DNA of 64,000 nucleotides. It comes from Streptomyces ruber (GTDB taxonomy: Bacteria > Actinomycetota > Actinomycetes > Streptomycetales > Streptomycetaceae). The translations under genes were made by a program, and so were the position numbers. Position 1 is the first letter of the stretch; each line of letters starts with the position of its first letter. The notes beneath the pieces are model-generated. The model did no database searches and had not been told where the DNA came from. It saw only the letters and a list, made by a program, of their open reading frames with translations. Location: contig NZ_BMQK01000001.1 in the NCBI RefSeq assembly GCF_014648075.1, positions 868,001 through 932,000 on the forward strand, read 5' to 3'. Of this stretch, positions 18,637 to 27,934 are shown piece by piece.

Positions 18637-19605
18637 TCACACAATCACACGCAGTGCACGGCGTACGCCTGTGAACGTCACACTCGTGCGCAGTCCGAGG
18701 TGGTCACCGTCCATCTGGAGAGGGAGTGGCACCTTCGAATGCAAGGTGAAGTCCGTCAAGTCGTGCAGGGAGACCGCGTGCTTTCCGTGGGGCCCGCGCT
18801 CGGGGGACGAAGTGAGCAACTGGGTGCCATACCGGGCAACCGCGGTCGTCGACATCCGGCTGAGACCGAGCACGTCGAGCCCTTTGTCGAACGAGGCCTT
18901 GGGCGACGCGTACACCGGGCGATTGACCAGATAGGTCCAGGGCGAGGTGTTGCAGACTATGGACAGCACCAGATCGGTCACCGGATCCGCGTCGGGACGC
19001 TCCAATGTGATGGTTCCGTGGCGTCGGTGCGGTTCCCCGAAGAACTGGCGCACCGCCTGGCGCAGGTAAAGGGCGTGTGTGGAACGTCTGCCGAGTTCGC
19101 GCTGCTGCTCCACACGCCCGACCACGCCCGCGTCGAAACCGAGGCCCGCGTTGAAGGTGAACCAGCGGGCGGGCACCGCCTCGTCCTCCGTGCCCGGGGT
19201 GCCGGCCGCCAGGCCCAGACCGACCGTGCGCTCCCGGCCCTCGCGCAGGGCGTCCAGGAGGGCGCCCGTCGCCTCGACGGCGTCGTTGGGCAGGCCCAGG
19301 GCGCGGGCGAACACGTTGGTGGAGCCGCCGGGGACCACGGCGAGGCCCGGGAGGCCCGCCGGGTCGGGGCCGTGGTGCAGCAGACCGTTCACGACCTCGT
19401 TCACGGTGCCGTCGCCGCCGAGGGCCACGACCAGTTCGATGTCCTTGCTCTCCGCCGCCTGGCGGCCGAGGTCCCGGGCGTGGCCGCGGTACTCGGTGGT
19501 GACCGCCTCGAGCTTCATCTCGCTCGCGAGCGCGTGGATGAGGACGTCGCGCGTACGTGCGCTTGTGGTGGTTGCCGCCGGGTTGACCACGAGAAGTGCA
19601 CGCAT
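18637..19605 (-). CDS. Diacylglycerol/lipid kinase family protein
   Basis: A 322-aa protein of the DAGK/LCB5 catalytic family. The N-terminus MRALLVVNPAA holds the NPxA motif; ALGGDGTVNEVVNGL near residues 62-76 is the nucleotide-binding GGDGT loop; PGGSTNVFARALGLP near 92-106 completes the active site. It would phosphorylate a lipid such as diacylglycerol at the membrane. ATG start at 19605. It may be co-oriented with wblE, but the 319-bp gap argues for separate transcription. Confidence 0.88.
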   Translation of the reverse strand: MRALLVVNPAATTTSARTRDVLIHALASEMKLEAVTTEYRGHARDLGRQAAESKDIELVVALGGDGTVNEVVNGLLHHGPDPAGLPGLAVVPGGSTNVFARALGLPNDAVEATGALLDALREGRERTVGLGLAAGTPGTEDEAVPARWFTFNAGLGFDAGVVGRVEQQRELGRRSTHALYLRQAVRQFFGEPHRRHGTITLERPDADPVTDLVLSIVCNTSPWTYLVNRPVYASPKASFDKGLDVLGLSRMSTTAVARYGTQLLTSSPERGPHGKHAVSLHDLTDFTLHSKVPLPLQMDGDHLGLRTSVTFTGVRRALRVIV

Positions 19606-19783
19606 GCGATGCAGGTTACCTACTGGGTGGTACCCGGCCCAGGGCGGACCGGGGGATCACGTGGGCGTTCGGGCGTGATGCCGGACACGCGGGGCGCGCG
19701 GGCGTGTCCAGGGGCCGGACGGGGCGGTCGTGCGCGGTCGCGGGGGCCCGTGGGTGCGTACGGCCGGGGGCTACCCTTCAGGG

Positions 19784-20266
19784 GTGAGCGCTGAGCAGAA
19801 CCGCACCACCCCGGACGACACCCCCGACGGGCCGCGCCCCGGCCGGCTGACCGCGGCGGCGGCGCTGGCCGCCCTGGAGGGAGCCGCCCTGGCCGTGGGC
19901 GGCGTCGCCATGCTGGTGGTGGGCGTCGCGGGTGACGCGGCCGACCGCCAGGGGGCCGTCACCGGGGGCGTCACGCTGCTGGTGCTCGCGCTGCTGCCGC
20001 TGCTCGCCGCGCGCGGGCTGTTCCTGCGCCGTGCCTGGAGCCGGGGCCCCGCGGTCATCACCCAGATCCTGGCGCTCCCGGTGGCGTACAACCTGCTCCA
20101 GTCCGACAGCGTGGCCATCCCGGGCGGCATCGCCCTGGGGGTCGTCGCGGTCGCCGCCCTCGTGCTGCTGGTGAACGCGGAGACGACCCGGGCCCTCGGC
20201 ATCCGGGCCCCGGGCGAGCGGCAGGACGCGAAGGAGCGGGACACGAAGGAGCGGGACACGAAGTAG
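19784..20266 (+). CDS. Four-helix integral membrane protein, hypothetical
   Basis: A 160-aa protein with four hydrophobic segments (residues ~20-45, 52-75, 90-108, 116-135) and a charged C-terminal tail containing a duplicated ERDTK, encoded by a 15-bp direct repeat. A conserved Streptomyces membrane protein of unknown role is the best description. I chose GTG 19784 (MSAEQNRTTP) because the sequence before it is promoter-like; a TACCCT hexamer 7 bp upstream suggests a leaderless message. It is convergent with sigH across 84 bp holding a weak inverted repeat (20281-20289 with 20337-20345). Confidence 0.7.
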   Translation: MSAEQNRTTPDDTPDGPRPGRLTAAAALAALEGAALAVGGVAMLVVGVAGDAADRQGAVTGGVTLLVLALLPLLAARGLFLRRAWSRGPAVITQILALPVAYNLLQSDSVAIPGGIALGVVAVAALVLLVNAETTRALGIRAPGERQDAKERDTKERDTK

Positions 20267-20350
20267 CGGGACGGGAGAAGCGGCTCGCGCGGTCCGCTCC
20301 CGCCGGCCGGTACCCGCGGCGCGCGGGGACGTGCGCCGCGAGCCGGGGGA

Positions 20351-21496
20351 TCACTCCTCGACCAGGAGCTTCTCCCGGAGCTGGGCCAGGGTGCGGGCCA
20401 GCAGACGGGAGACGTGCATCTGGGAGATGCCGACCTCCTGGGCGATCTGCGACTGGGTCATGTTGCCGAAGAAGCGCAGCAGCAGGATGCGCTTCTCGCG
20501 GGGCGGCAGGTCCTCCAGGAGCGGTTTGAGCGACTCGCGGTACTCGACGCCCTCCAGCGCCTCGTCCTCCGCCCCCAGGGTGTCCGCCACCGCAGGCGAC
20601 TCGTCGTCCGTGTCGGGGACGTCCAGGGAGAGCGTCGAGTAGGCGTTCGCCGACTCCAGGCCCTCCAGGACCTCCTCCTCCGAGATCGCCAGCTTCTCGG
20701 CCAGCTCGTGGACGGTGGGCGAGCGGCCGTGCTGCTGGGAGAGCTCCGCCGTCGCCGTCGTCAGGGCGAGGCGCAGCTCCTGCAGCCGGCGCGGGACCCG
20801 TACGGCCCAGCCCTTGTCACGGAAGTGGCGCTTGATCTCGCCGACCACCGTGGGCGTGGCGTAGGTGGAGAACTCCACCCCGCGGTCCGGGTCGAAACGG
20901 TCCACCGACTTGATCAGGCCGATGGTGGCGACCTGGGTGAGGTCGTCCAGCGGCTCGCCGCGGTTGCGGAAGCGGCGCGCGAGATGCTCGACGAGCGGCA
21001 GGTGCATGCGGACCAGCTGGTTGCGCAGCTCCGCGTACTCGGCGCTGCCCTGGCTCAGCCCGCGCAGCCGGACGAACATCGCCCGCGCCCCGCTGCGGTC
21101 CTGCGGATCGTGCTGCGTGCCCTGCACGCGCTGCTCAGCGTTTCGCTCGTGCTCGCTCATAGTCCCGCCCGCCGTCACCCGACGCCGCCCTTCCGAGGGC
21201 GTGGTGCTCCCTGCCGCACCCTCCGGACTCCGTCGTCCGTCGGGGAGCGTCTCGCGCTCCGCGTCGTCGACCGGCCCTGTCCACCGGGCCGCCGCGGCCG
21301 CCGCCGGGGACTCGTCCTCCGGGTGCGGCCGGGCCTGCTCGGGGATGCCGTCGACGCCGTCCGCCCAGTGCCGGGGCCCGCCCGGACCGTCCGGTCCCGG
21401 GCCGCCGGCCCCGTCGTAGGTGCGCCCCCCGTTCTCGGCGGGCAGTTCCCGTGTGCCGCGCTCTTCGTCCCGCACCGGCCCGTCCCCGTTCCTCAC
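20351..21496 (-). CDS. sigH: SigH, SigB-family stress sigma factor
   Basis: The long form is 381 aa. Residues 1-112 are a Pro/Gly-rich disordered extension and 113-381 are a sigma-B/F/G-type factor with regions 2 (DDLTQVATIGLIKSVDRFDP), 3 and 4 (MTQSQIAQEVGISQMHVSRL). The GTG at 21496 overlaps the ushX stop as GTGA, giving a coupled long product. A second in-frame ATG at 21160 (MSEHERNAEQ) would give a 269-aa core form. In S. coelicolor SigH occurs as several sizes and links osmotic stress to aerial development. The anti-sigma factor is the adjacent UshX. Confidence 0.92.
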   Translation of the reverse strand: MRNGDGPVRDEERGTRELPAENGGRTYDGAGGPGPDGPGGPRHWADGVDGIPEQARPHPEDESPAAAAAARWTGPVDDAERETLPDGRRSPEGAAGSTTPSEGRRRVTAGGTMSEHERNAEQRVQGTQHDPQDRSGARAMFVRLRGLSQGSAEYAELRNQLVRMHLPLVEHLARRFRNRGEPLDDLTQVATIGLIKSVDRFDPDRGVEFSTYATPTVVGEIKRHFRDKGWAVRVPRRLQELRLALTTATAELSQQHGRSPTVHELAEKLAISEEEVLEGLESANAYSTLSLDVPDTDDESPAVADTLGAEDEALEGVEYRESLKPLLEDLPPREKRILLLRFFGNMTQSQIAQEVGISQMHVSRLLARTLAQLREKLLVEE

Positions 21497-21906
21497 GCCG
21501 GGCCGGGGCCCGCGCCGCGCTGTTTGTAGAGGCTGATCGAAACGGTTTTGTCGTCATCGACGGCGGACGACACCTTGCCCGCCAGGGCCGACAGCACGGT
21601 CCAGGCGAACGTGTCCCGCGAAGGGGCGTGACCGTCCGTGGTCGGCGCCGAGACAGTGACCTCCAGCGAGTCGTCGACGAGCCGGAAGACACAGCTGAGC
21701 ACCGAGCCGGGCACGGCCTGCTGCAGCAGGATCGCGCAGGCCTCGTCCACCGCGATGCGCAGGTCCTCGATCTCGTCGAGGGTGAAGTCCAAACGGGCCG
21801 CGAGACCGGCCGTGGCCGTACGCAGTACCGACAGGTAGGCACCCGCGGCCGGCAGCCGGACTTCCACGAAGTCCTGGGTCGTGGGCTCGCCTGCGATCTG
21901 GGACAC
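21493..21906 (-). CDS. ushX: UshX (RshA/PrsH), anti-sigma factor of SigH
   Basis: A 137-aa serine-kinase-type anti-sigma factor with a GHKL ATPase fold (RsbW/SpoIIAB type). The N-box region is LRIAVDEACAILLQQA near residues 48-63. It should bind SigH and be countered by anti-anti-sigma factors such as BldG. I chose GTG 21906 (MSQIAGEPTTQ), which is preceded by GGAGGTG; the frame extends four codons further. The stop overlaps the sigH long-form start. Confidence 0.88.
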   Translation of the reverse strand: MSQIAGEPTTQDFVEVRLPAAGAYLSVLRTATAGLAARLDFTLDEIEDLRIAVDEACAILLQQAVPGSVLSCVFRLVDDSLEVTVSAPTTDGHAPSRDTFAWTVLSALAGKVSSAVDDDKTVSISLYKQRGAGPGPA

Positions 21907-22223
21907 CCTCACCTCCAAGGTGGTGCAAGCTTCTTCGGGTCCGAGGGGTCACCCCCCGGGGTAACGCGCTACGTGGTACAGCGGTGACGCTACCGCGCGC
22001 AGAAGTTACCTGTCCCGGGGGCCCTGTCCCGCGCTGTCACTCATAGTAATACTATGAATACGCTCGGTGGCTAGGGGTCTGCGGGCTTCAAATAGGAAGA
22101 ACGCCCGCCGGGTTGACGTACCCGTACGGCGGACCGCCGAACCGTGCCACATGAGCGTGCTCCCGTGTCATCGGTTCCCGACCAGTATGCGTCCCGCACG
22201 CGGTGTTCGGACAGGCACGTGGT
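21907..22223. promoter_or_regulatory. ushX-sigH upstream region with AT-rich palindrome
   Basis: A 317-bp gap that must hold the ushX-sigH operon promoters. The perfect inverted repeat TCATAGT-AAT-ACTATGA (22041-22057) stands out in this GC-rich genome and looks like a repressor or activator operator. The neighbouring sequence reads GTCAC just before it. No coding frame is convincing here. Confidence 0.55.
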
Positions 22224-22484
22224 TCAGACGAGTACGTGGTCGGTGTAGCACCAGCGCCAGCTCTCCCCGGGTTCCATGGTCCGCATGACGGGATGACCGC
22301 TGCTCCCGTGGTGCTCGGTCGCGTGCCGGCCCGGGGAGGAGTCGCAGCAGCCGACGTACCCGCACTCGAGACACAGCCGGAGCTGCACCGGATGGGTGCC
22401 GTCGGCCAGACACCGCGGGCACGTCTCGCTCAGGGGCGCGGGCTCCGGATCGGGCAGCGCGTCGGCATGCGTGCACTGTTTCAT
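22224..22484 (-). CDS. UBP-type zinc finger protein
   Basis: An 86-aa protein that is essentially one Zf-UBP domain. Zinc ligands are visible in CTH (residues 4-6), CPRC (~23-26), LCLECGYVGCC (~38-48), and the His-rich HATEHHGSSGHPV, with a C-terminal Trp-rich WRWCYTD. In eukaryotes this fold binds ubiquitin C-termini; the bacterial role is unknown. I chose ATG 22484 (MKQCTHADA). It is divergent from the antiporter gene across 72 bp. Confidence 0.8.
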   Translation of the reverse strand: MKQCTHADALPDPEPAPLSETCPRCLADGTHPVQLRLCLECGYVGCCDSSPGRHATEHHGSSGHPVMRTMEPGESWRWCYTDHVLV

Positions 22485-22556
22485 GATTGCCACATTACGA
22501 CGGGTACGACGGGCGCGCGGAGCACCGCGCGTGATCGACCGGGAGGAGCGCGCATC

Positions 22557-24164
22557 ATGCAGGTACTGCCCTTGCTGTTGCTGGTCGCGGGCAGTGCCGC
22601 GGTGGCCGGAGCGGCCCGCCGGGCACCGGTGCCGGCCCCGCTGCTGCTCGTCGCGGCCGGGCTGGCCGTGTCGTTCGTGCCCGGGGTGCCCGAGGTGCCC
22701 GCCTACGTGCTCGACCCCCATGTCTTCCTGCCGCTGATCCTCCCCCCGCTGCTGTACACGGCGGCCCTCGACAGTTCCTACCTCGGTCTGCGGGCCGCGC
22801 TGCGGCCCGTGGCGCTGCTGTCGGTGGGCTACGTCCTGTTCGCGGCCCTCGCCGTGGGCTGGGCCGCCCACCTGCTCGTGCCCGGGCTGCCGCTGCCCGC
22901 CGCACTGGTGCTCGGGGCGGTGGTGGCGCCGCCGGACGCGGTCGCGGCGACCGCCGTCGCACGCCGGGTGGGGCTGCCGTCCCGGATCACCACGATCCTG
23001 CAGGGCGAGTCCCTGGTGAACGACGCCACCGCGATCACCGCGTACCGCGTGGCCCTGGCGGCCGCGCTCGGCGAGGGAGCGACCTGGGCGGGCGCGATCG
23101 GCGAGTTCCTCCTGGCGGCGATCGGCGGCATAGCGGTCGGACTGCTGCTCATGGTGCCGATCCACTGGCTGCGCACCCGCCTGAGGGAGGCGCTCCTGCT
23201 GAACACCCTCTCCCTGCTGATCCCGTTCGTGGCGTACGGGCTCGCCGAATGGGTGCATGCCTCCGGAGTGCTCGCCGTGGTGGTCGTGGGCCTCTACTTG
23301 GGGCACCGCAACTGGCAGGTCGACTTCGCGACCCGGCTCCAGGAGGCGGCGGTGTGGCGGATGGTCGCCTTCCTGCTGGAGTCGTCGGTGTTCGCACTCA
23401 TCGGACTGCAGCTGGCGGTCCTGCTGGAGGGACTCGGCGACTACGAGGCCACGCGGGTCGCCTGGTACGCGGTGGCCGTCTTCCTGGTGGTGGCCGTCTC
23501 CCGGTTCGTCTGGGTCTACCCGGCGACCTTCCTGCCCCGGCTGCTGTCCCGGCGCATCAGGGAGCGGGAGGCGAACCCCGGCTGGAAGGGCCCGTTCGTC
23601 ATCGCCTGGGCAGGCATGCGCGGCGTGGTGTCCCTCGCCATCGCCTTCTCGATCCCCACGACGACGCACGGGGACGGGACGCCCTTCCCCGAACGCGACC
23701 TCCTGCTGTTCCTGACCTTCACGACGGTGATCGGCACACTGGTGCTCCAGGGGGTGACCCTGCCCCCGCTGATCCGGCTGCTGAAGCTGCCCGGGCGCGA
23801 CCCGCAGGCCGAGACCCTCGCCGAGGCCAACGCCCAGGCCCAGGCATCCCTGGAAGCCGAGCGGCGCCTGGAGGAACTGCTCGCGGACGAGCGCAACGCA
23901 CTGCCGCCGCCGCTGGCCGACCGGCTGCGCGCGGTGCTGGAGCGGCGGCGCAACGCGGTGTGGGAGCGGCTCGGCACGGTGAACCCCGTGACGGGCGAGA
24001 GCGTCGACGACACGTACCGCAGGCTGGCGCGCGAGCTGATCGGCGCCGAGCGGGCGGTCTTCGTGAAGCTGCGGGACGCCCGGTACATCGACGACGAGAT
24101 GCTGCGGACGCTGCTGCGCAGGCTGGACCTGGAGGAGGCGGCGGCTCACCGGGAGACGGCGTAG
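22557..24164 (+). CDS. Na+/H+ antiporter, CPA1/NhaP family
   Basis: A 535-aa protein with about 12 membrane helices (residues 1-415) and a cytoplasmic C-terminal tail rich in charged helices (~420-535). CPA1 motifs: LGAVVAPPDAVAATAVARR near 118-136 and GESLVNDATA near 148-157 contain the Asp residues that carry the cation. ATG 22557 has GGGAGGAG before it; upstream frame sequence is antisense to the zinc-finger gene. Its stop overlaps the convergent PLP-enzyme gene by 19 bp. Confidence 0.92.
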   Translation: MQVLPLLLLVAGSAAVAGAARRAPVPAPLLLVAAGLAVSFVPGVPEVPAYVLDPHVFLPLILPPLLYTAALDSSYLGLRAALRPVALLSVGYVLFAALAVGWAAHLLVPGLPLPAALVLGAVVAPPDAVAATAVARRVGLPSRITTILQGESLVNDATAITAYRVALAAALGEGATWAGAIGEFLLAAIGGIAVGLLLMVPIHWLRTRLREALLLNTLSLLIPFVAYGLAEWVHASGVLAVVVVGLYLGHRNWQVDFATRLQEAAVWRMVAFLLESSVFALIGLQLAVLLEGLGDYEATRVAWYAVAVFLVVAVSRFVWVYPATFLPRLLSRRIREREANPGWKGPFVIAWAGMRGVVSLAIAFSIPTTTHGDGTPFPERDLLLFLTFTTVIGTLVLQGVTLPPLIRLLKLPGRDPQAETLAEANAQAQASLEAERRLEELLADERNALPPPLADRLRAVLERRRNAVWERLGTVNPVTGESVDDTYRRLARELIGAERAVFVKLRDARYIDDEMLRTLLRRLDLEEAAAHRETA

Positions 24165-25114
24165 CCGTCCGCGCCGAACGGTGCCCCCGTGATCACGGCC
24201 GCGAGGGCGGTGCCGCGGGGGAAGGCCCCCTCCTCGGCGAGCGTGACGAGCGCGTACAGCGTCTTCGCCACGTAGAGACGCTCGACCGGCAGGCCGTGGC
24301 GCTGCTCGAAGTCCGCGGCGAAGGTCTCGAGGGCGGGCGTGGTGCGTGCGTAGCCGCCGAAGTGGAAGCGCTCGTCGAGGGACCAGTCGCCGCGCGGGCC
24401 GCCGAACGCGCGTTCCTGGAGGCCGCGTATCTCACCCGGCAGGAAGCCGCCCTTCAGCACGGGGACGCCGAGGACGCGCTGTCCGGCGTCCAGACCCGCG
24501 GCCAGGCCCGCCAGGGTGCCGCCGGTGCCGCAGGCGAGGGCGACGACGTCCGCGTGGCCGCGCAGCTCCTCGCCGAGCCGCTCGCAGCCGCGTACCGCCA
24601 GGTCGTTGCTGCCGCCCTCGGGGACCACGTGGGCGTCCTCGGCGCCCACGGCACGGAGGATGCCGGACAGCGTCTCCGGGTCGGCCTTGCGGCGGTACGC
24701 GGACCGTTCGACGAAGTGCAGCCGCATGCCGTCCGCCGCGCACCGGGCCAGCGAGGGGTTGAGGGGGCGGCCGGCCAGCTCCTGGCCCCGCACCACGCCC
24801 ACCGTGGGCAGCCCCAGCAGGCGGCCCGCGGCGGCCGTGGCCCGCAGGTGGTTGGAGTACGCCCCGCCGAAGGTGACGACGGTGCGCCCCGCAGCGGCCC
24901 GGAGGTTCGGCACGAGCTTGCGCCACTTGTTGCCGACCAGCTCGGGGTGGATGAGATCGTCCCGCTTCAGCGCCAGCCGGAGTCCGTGCCGCGCGAACCG
25001 CTCGTCCGCGACCTCCTGAAGGGGGGACGGCAGCCGCGGCTCCAGCGAGGCGAGGGCGGGGCGGTCGGGGTGGTCGGGGCGGGTGGGGCCGTTCACCTGC
25101 CCATTGTCGGACAT
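24146..25114 (-). CDS. PLP enzyme, ACC deaminase/D-cysteine desulfhydrase family
   Basis: A 322-aa fold-type II PLP enzyme. The cofactor Lys lies in ELVGNKWRKLV near residues 58-68, followed by TVVTFGGAYSNHLRATAAA (substrate-binding SNH loop) and ALACGTGGTLAGL near 190-202 (phosphate-binding Gly loop). Family members open 1-aminocyclopropane-1-carboxylate or degrade D-cysteine, and sequence alone does not decide between them. ATG start at 25114 (MSDNGQVNG). Confidence 0.85.
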   Translation of the reverse strand: MSDNGQVNGPTRPDHPDRPALASLEPRLPSPLQEVADERFARHGLRLALKRDDLIHPELVGNKWRKLVPNLRAAAGRTVVTFGGAYSNHLRATAAAGRLLGLPTVGVVRGQELAGRPLNPSLARCAADGMRLHFVERSAYRRKADPETLSGILRAVGAEDAHVVPEGGSNDLAVRGCERLGEELRGHADVVALACGTGGTLAGLAAGLDAGQRVLGVPVLKGGFLPGEIRGLQERAFGGPRGDWSLDERFHFGGYARTTPALETFAADFEQRHGLPVERLYVAKTLYALVTLAEEGAFPRGTALAAVITGAPFGADGYAVSR

Positions 25115-25157
25115 CGGACATGAGGGGGAGGGGTCGGAGGTCCTTCCCCCGGTGCCG

Positions 25158-25748
25158 CTACTTCAGCCGGGCGTGGACGCGGTCCCTCATCGACGCCATC
25201 GTGAAGCCCCGCGGGTCGTTCTTGCCCGGCTGCCACTCCAGGTGGCCGATCACCGATCGGGCCGTCCAGCCGTGGTGGCGGCAGATCGCGGCGGAGACAC
25301 GCTCGATGGCGTCCAGCTGTGCCTCGGGCCACGGGTCGGCGCCGTCGCCGAGGTTCTCGCACTCGAAACCGTAGAAGTGCCGGTTGCCGTCCGTGTTGGC
25401 CTCGTTGTCCGGGGGGAGCGCCTTCTCGGCCACCACCGCTCTCAGCACGTCGTCGTCGCCCAGTCCCGCGTGGTTGGCGCGGCCGTACCCGACGAGGTGG
25501 ACACGGCCGTCCTTGGTGATGACGCCGTGGCACAGGGGGCCGGGCAGGTCGGAACGGCCGTCCCGGCAGAGCCGGACCGTCCACTCGCTGCCCGACGTCA
25601 CCGTGTGGTGGATCATCACACCGTTCACCGGGCCCCAGGGACCCTTGTGGTTGCGGTTGTGCCGCTCCCAGTCGCCGACCTCGACGACGGTGACGCCCTC
25701 GTTCCTGAGGACGCCGAGGAATCTGCCCGCGGACATGGGTGGAGCCAT
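25158..25748 (-). CDS. N-acetylmuramoyl-L-alanine amidase (PGRP/amidase_2 domain)
   Basis: A 196-aa protein made of one peptidoglycan-recognition amidase_2 domain. Zinc-site motifs: VMIHHTVTSG near residues 43-52 (first His), HFYGFECENLGDG near 123-135 and SVIGHLEWQPGKNDP near 163-177 (His and Lys/Asp). It has no signal peptide, so it may be phage-like, exported otherwise, or cytoplasmic. The ATG at 25748 follows GGAGG; a GTG five codons earlier would include that ribosome site in the coding region, so I reject it. Confidence 0.83.
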   Translation of the reverse strand: MAPPMSAGRFLGVLRNEGVTVVEVGDWERHNRNHKGPWGPVNGVMIHHTVTSGSEWTVRLCRDGRSDLPGPLCHGVITKDGRVHLVGYGRANHAGLGDDDVLRAVVAEKALPPDNEANTDGNRHFYGFECENLGDGADPWPEAQLDAIERVSAAICRHHGWTARSVIGHLEWQPGKNDPRGFTMASMRDRVHARLK

Positions 25749-25905
25749 GACCGCCTCCTTCACGCTGCGCGACGACCGCCGGTCGCGGCCGCCTCGTACC
25801 GCGCTTGTACCGCAGCGCGGAGGCGTGGACTCCTCTTTCGTACGATGTATGACCCGAACCGGGCCGCCCGCTCCCCGGTGCTGACGCGCCGGCGCGTCAG
25901 CACCG

Positions 25906-26139
25906 TCAGGAACGCAGGAAACCGTCCCCGTTCGCGGCGATGTGGGCCTCCAGGTCCCGGAGCGCCTGCTGGGTGGCGGCGGGGGAGCCGCCGCCGTGCT
26001 GTTCCGCGTAGTACGCCGCGCCGAGCTTCTTCAGCAGTTCGCCTCCGGCGCGCTGGGCCTGCACCTCGTCCAGCTTCTGTCTGCCCTGCGTGAGGCCGCG
26101 CTGTGCCTGCTCCTTGGCGCGGTCCAGGAATCCCGCCAT
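25906..26139 (-). CDS. Small helical protein, conserved hypothetical
   Basis: A 77-aa mostly helical, charged protein: MAGFLDRAKEQAQRGLTQG at the start, a short LLKKLGAAYYAEQHGGG centre, and a C-terminal helix. No known motif or membrane segment is visible. A GGAG-type site (CAGGAGACGG) precedes ATG 26139, and codon use is typical. It is divergent from the encapsulin gene with 276 bp between them, so a link to the shell is possible but not shown. Confidence 0.7.
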   Translation of the reverse strand: MAGFLDRAKEQAQRGLTQGRQKLDEVQAQRAGGELLKKLGAAYYAEQHGGGSPAATQQALRDLEAHIAANGDGFLRS

Positions 26140-26415
26140 GTCCGTCTCCTGTCGAATCGGTCGAAGGGGCCGTCACCGCATCAAACGGGCGGCCGGATCA
26201 TGGAGTTCCCGCCCTGCCGTACCTCTCGCGCCGGCCGTCACGCCCATCCCCCGGCCCGTCCCGGATCGGCGAGCTCCCCAGTCTGCCCACAGGGCAAATG
26301 ATCCATTCCCGCTCTTTCGTGTAATAGCACGAGCTCGACACGTGCTGGGAGGCTGGTCCGCGCGATCGGCGCACCACCGCGCGAGATCAGTGCACGACCG
26401 GAGAGGCGTTCCGAT

Positions 26416-27822
26416 ATGTCGGTAGGCGATGAGGTCCGCACGGAACAGGAGAAGCCGCAGCAGAGTCTCGGCACCTCCGCCGCACGGAACCTGGCCACGA
26501 CCACCAAGTCCGTTCCCCAGATGCAGGAGATCAGCTCGCGCTGGCTGCTGCGCATGCTGCCGTGGGTCGACGTACAGGGCGGCACGTACCGGGTGAACCG
26601 GCGGCTCAGCTACGCGGTCGGTGACGGCCGTGTCACCTTCGTGAAGACCGGTGACCAGGTCACCGTGATCCCCGCGGAGCTCGGCGAACTGCCGGCCCTG
26701 CGGGGGTACGACGACAAGGAGGTACTGGACGAGCTCGCCCGCCGATGCGAACAGCGGGAGTTCCAGCCCGGCGCGGTGATCGCCGAGTTCGGCGGCCCGG
26801 CCGAGGAGGTCTTCCTGCTCGCGCACGGCAAGGTGGAGAAGGTCGGCACCGGCCCCTACGGGGACGACGCGGTCCTCGGGGTGCTCGCCGACGGAGCCTA
26901 CTTCGGTGACCGGGCGCTCCTGGACCCGGACGCCGTCTGGGAGGAGACGGCCCGCGCCGTCACCGCGTGCACCGTCCTCGTGCTGCCCCGCCGGTCCGTC
27001 GACCAGGTCGCGGAGCGCTCCGCCACCTTGCGCGGCCATCTGGAGAGCCGGCGGTCCGTCCCCGAGCAGCGCACCAACAAGTACGGCGAGAAGGAGATCG
27101 AGCTGGCGGCCGGCCACAGCGGCGAGCCGGACATCCCGCACACGTTCGTCGACTACGAGGGCGCGCCGCGCGAGTACGAACTGAGCGTCGCCCAGACGGT
27201 GCTGCGGGTCCACACGCGCGTGGCCGACCTGTACAACAAGCCCATGAACCAGACGGAGCAGCAGCTCCGGCTGACCGTGGAGGCGCTGAAGGAGCGGCAG
27301 GAGCACGAACTCGTCAACAACCGGGAGTTCGGGCTGCTCAGCAACTGCGAGTACGACCAGCGGATCCAGCCGCACGACGGTGTGCCGAGCCCCGACGACA
27401 TGGACGAACTGCTCACCCGCAGGCGTGCGTCCAAGCTGTTCCTCGCCCATCCGCGGGCGATCGCCGCGTTCGGCCGCGAGTGCAACAAGCGCGGGCTGGT
27501 GCCGGAGAGCATCGACGTCGGCGGCAACCGCATCCCCGCGTGGCGCGGTGTGCCGATCTTCCCGTGCAACAAGATCCCGATCACCGACGCCAGGACGACG
27601 TCGATCATCTGCATGCGCACCGGCGAGGAGGACCAGGGCGTCGTCGGGCTGCGGCAGTCGGGCGTTCCGGACGAGATCGAGCCGAGCCTCTCCGTGCGCT
27701 TCATGGGCATCAACGAACAGGCGATCATCAAGTACCTGGTGACGGCCTACTACTCGGCGGCCGTCCTGGTGCCCGACGCGCTCGGCGTCCTGGAGAACGT
27801 CGAGATCGGCCGCTGGGGGTGA
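26416..27822 (+). CDS. eshB: Family 2B encapsulin shell protein with cyclic-nucleotide-binding domain (EshB-like)
   Basis: A 468-aa HK97-fold shell protein. Residues ~1-85 form the N-arm and start of the capsid fold. A cNMP-binding beta-barrel is inserted at ~90-215 ([21 protein letters not shown] and GDRALLDP look like the Crp-type core). Residues ~216-468 resume the capsid fold, with an E-loop ([20 protein letters not shown]) and a C-terminal A-domain ([20 protein letters not shown]). The S. coelicolor relatives EshA and EshB were first described as nucleotide-binding proteins and later classed as Family 2B encapsulins. ATG 26416 has GGAGAGG. The next gene is a prenyltransferase, a known cargo type of this family. 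Confidence 0.88.
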   Translation: MSVGDEVRTEQEKPQQSLGTSAARNLATTTKSVPQMQEISSRWLLRMLPWVDVQGGTYRVNRRLSYAVGDGRVTFVKTGDQVTVIPAELGELPALRGYDDKEVLDELARRCEQREFQPGAVIAEFGGPAEEVFLLAHGKVEKVGTGPYGDDAVLGVLADGAYFGDRALLDPDAVWEETARAVTACTVLVLPRRSVDQVAERSATLRGHLESRRSVPEQRTNKYGEKEIELAAGHSGEPDIPHTFVDYEGAPREYELSVAQTVLRVHTRVADLYNKPMNQTEQQLRLTVEALKERQEHELVNNREFGLLSNCEYDQRIQPHDGVPSPDDMDELLTRRRASKLFLAHPRAIAAFGRECNKRGLVPESIDVGGNRIPAWRGVPIFPCNKIPITDARTTSIICMRTGEEDQGVVGLRQSGVPDEIEPSLSVRFMGINEQAIIKYLVTAYYSAAVLVPDALGVLENVEIGRWG

Positions 27823-27829
27823 CCGGACG

Positions 27830-27876
27830 CCAGGCCCGGCGCCGTGTTCCCGCCCTCAGGGGCGGGTACACCCTGG
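27830..27876 (+). terminator. Intercistronic hairpin between encapsulin and prenyltransferase genes
   Basis: A perfect 7-bp stem CCCGCCC/GGGCGGG with a TCAG loop (27849-27866) is framed by CCAGG (27830-27834) and CCTGG (27872-27876), which can extend it. It lies in the 112-bp gap and could attenuate transcription so that shell protein is made in excess over cargo. Confidence 0.5.
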
Positions 27877-27934
27877 ACGTACGCGCCCAGCGACAGCGGA
27901 AAGGCCACCGTCCGCCGACTCTCCAAGGTGATCC

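Noticed and set aside
18323..18640. 105-codon minus-strand frame upstream of wblE
   Set aside because: Codon use and AT content do not match coding DNA here, and it lies where wblE promoters must be.
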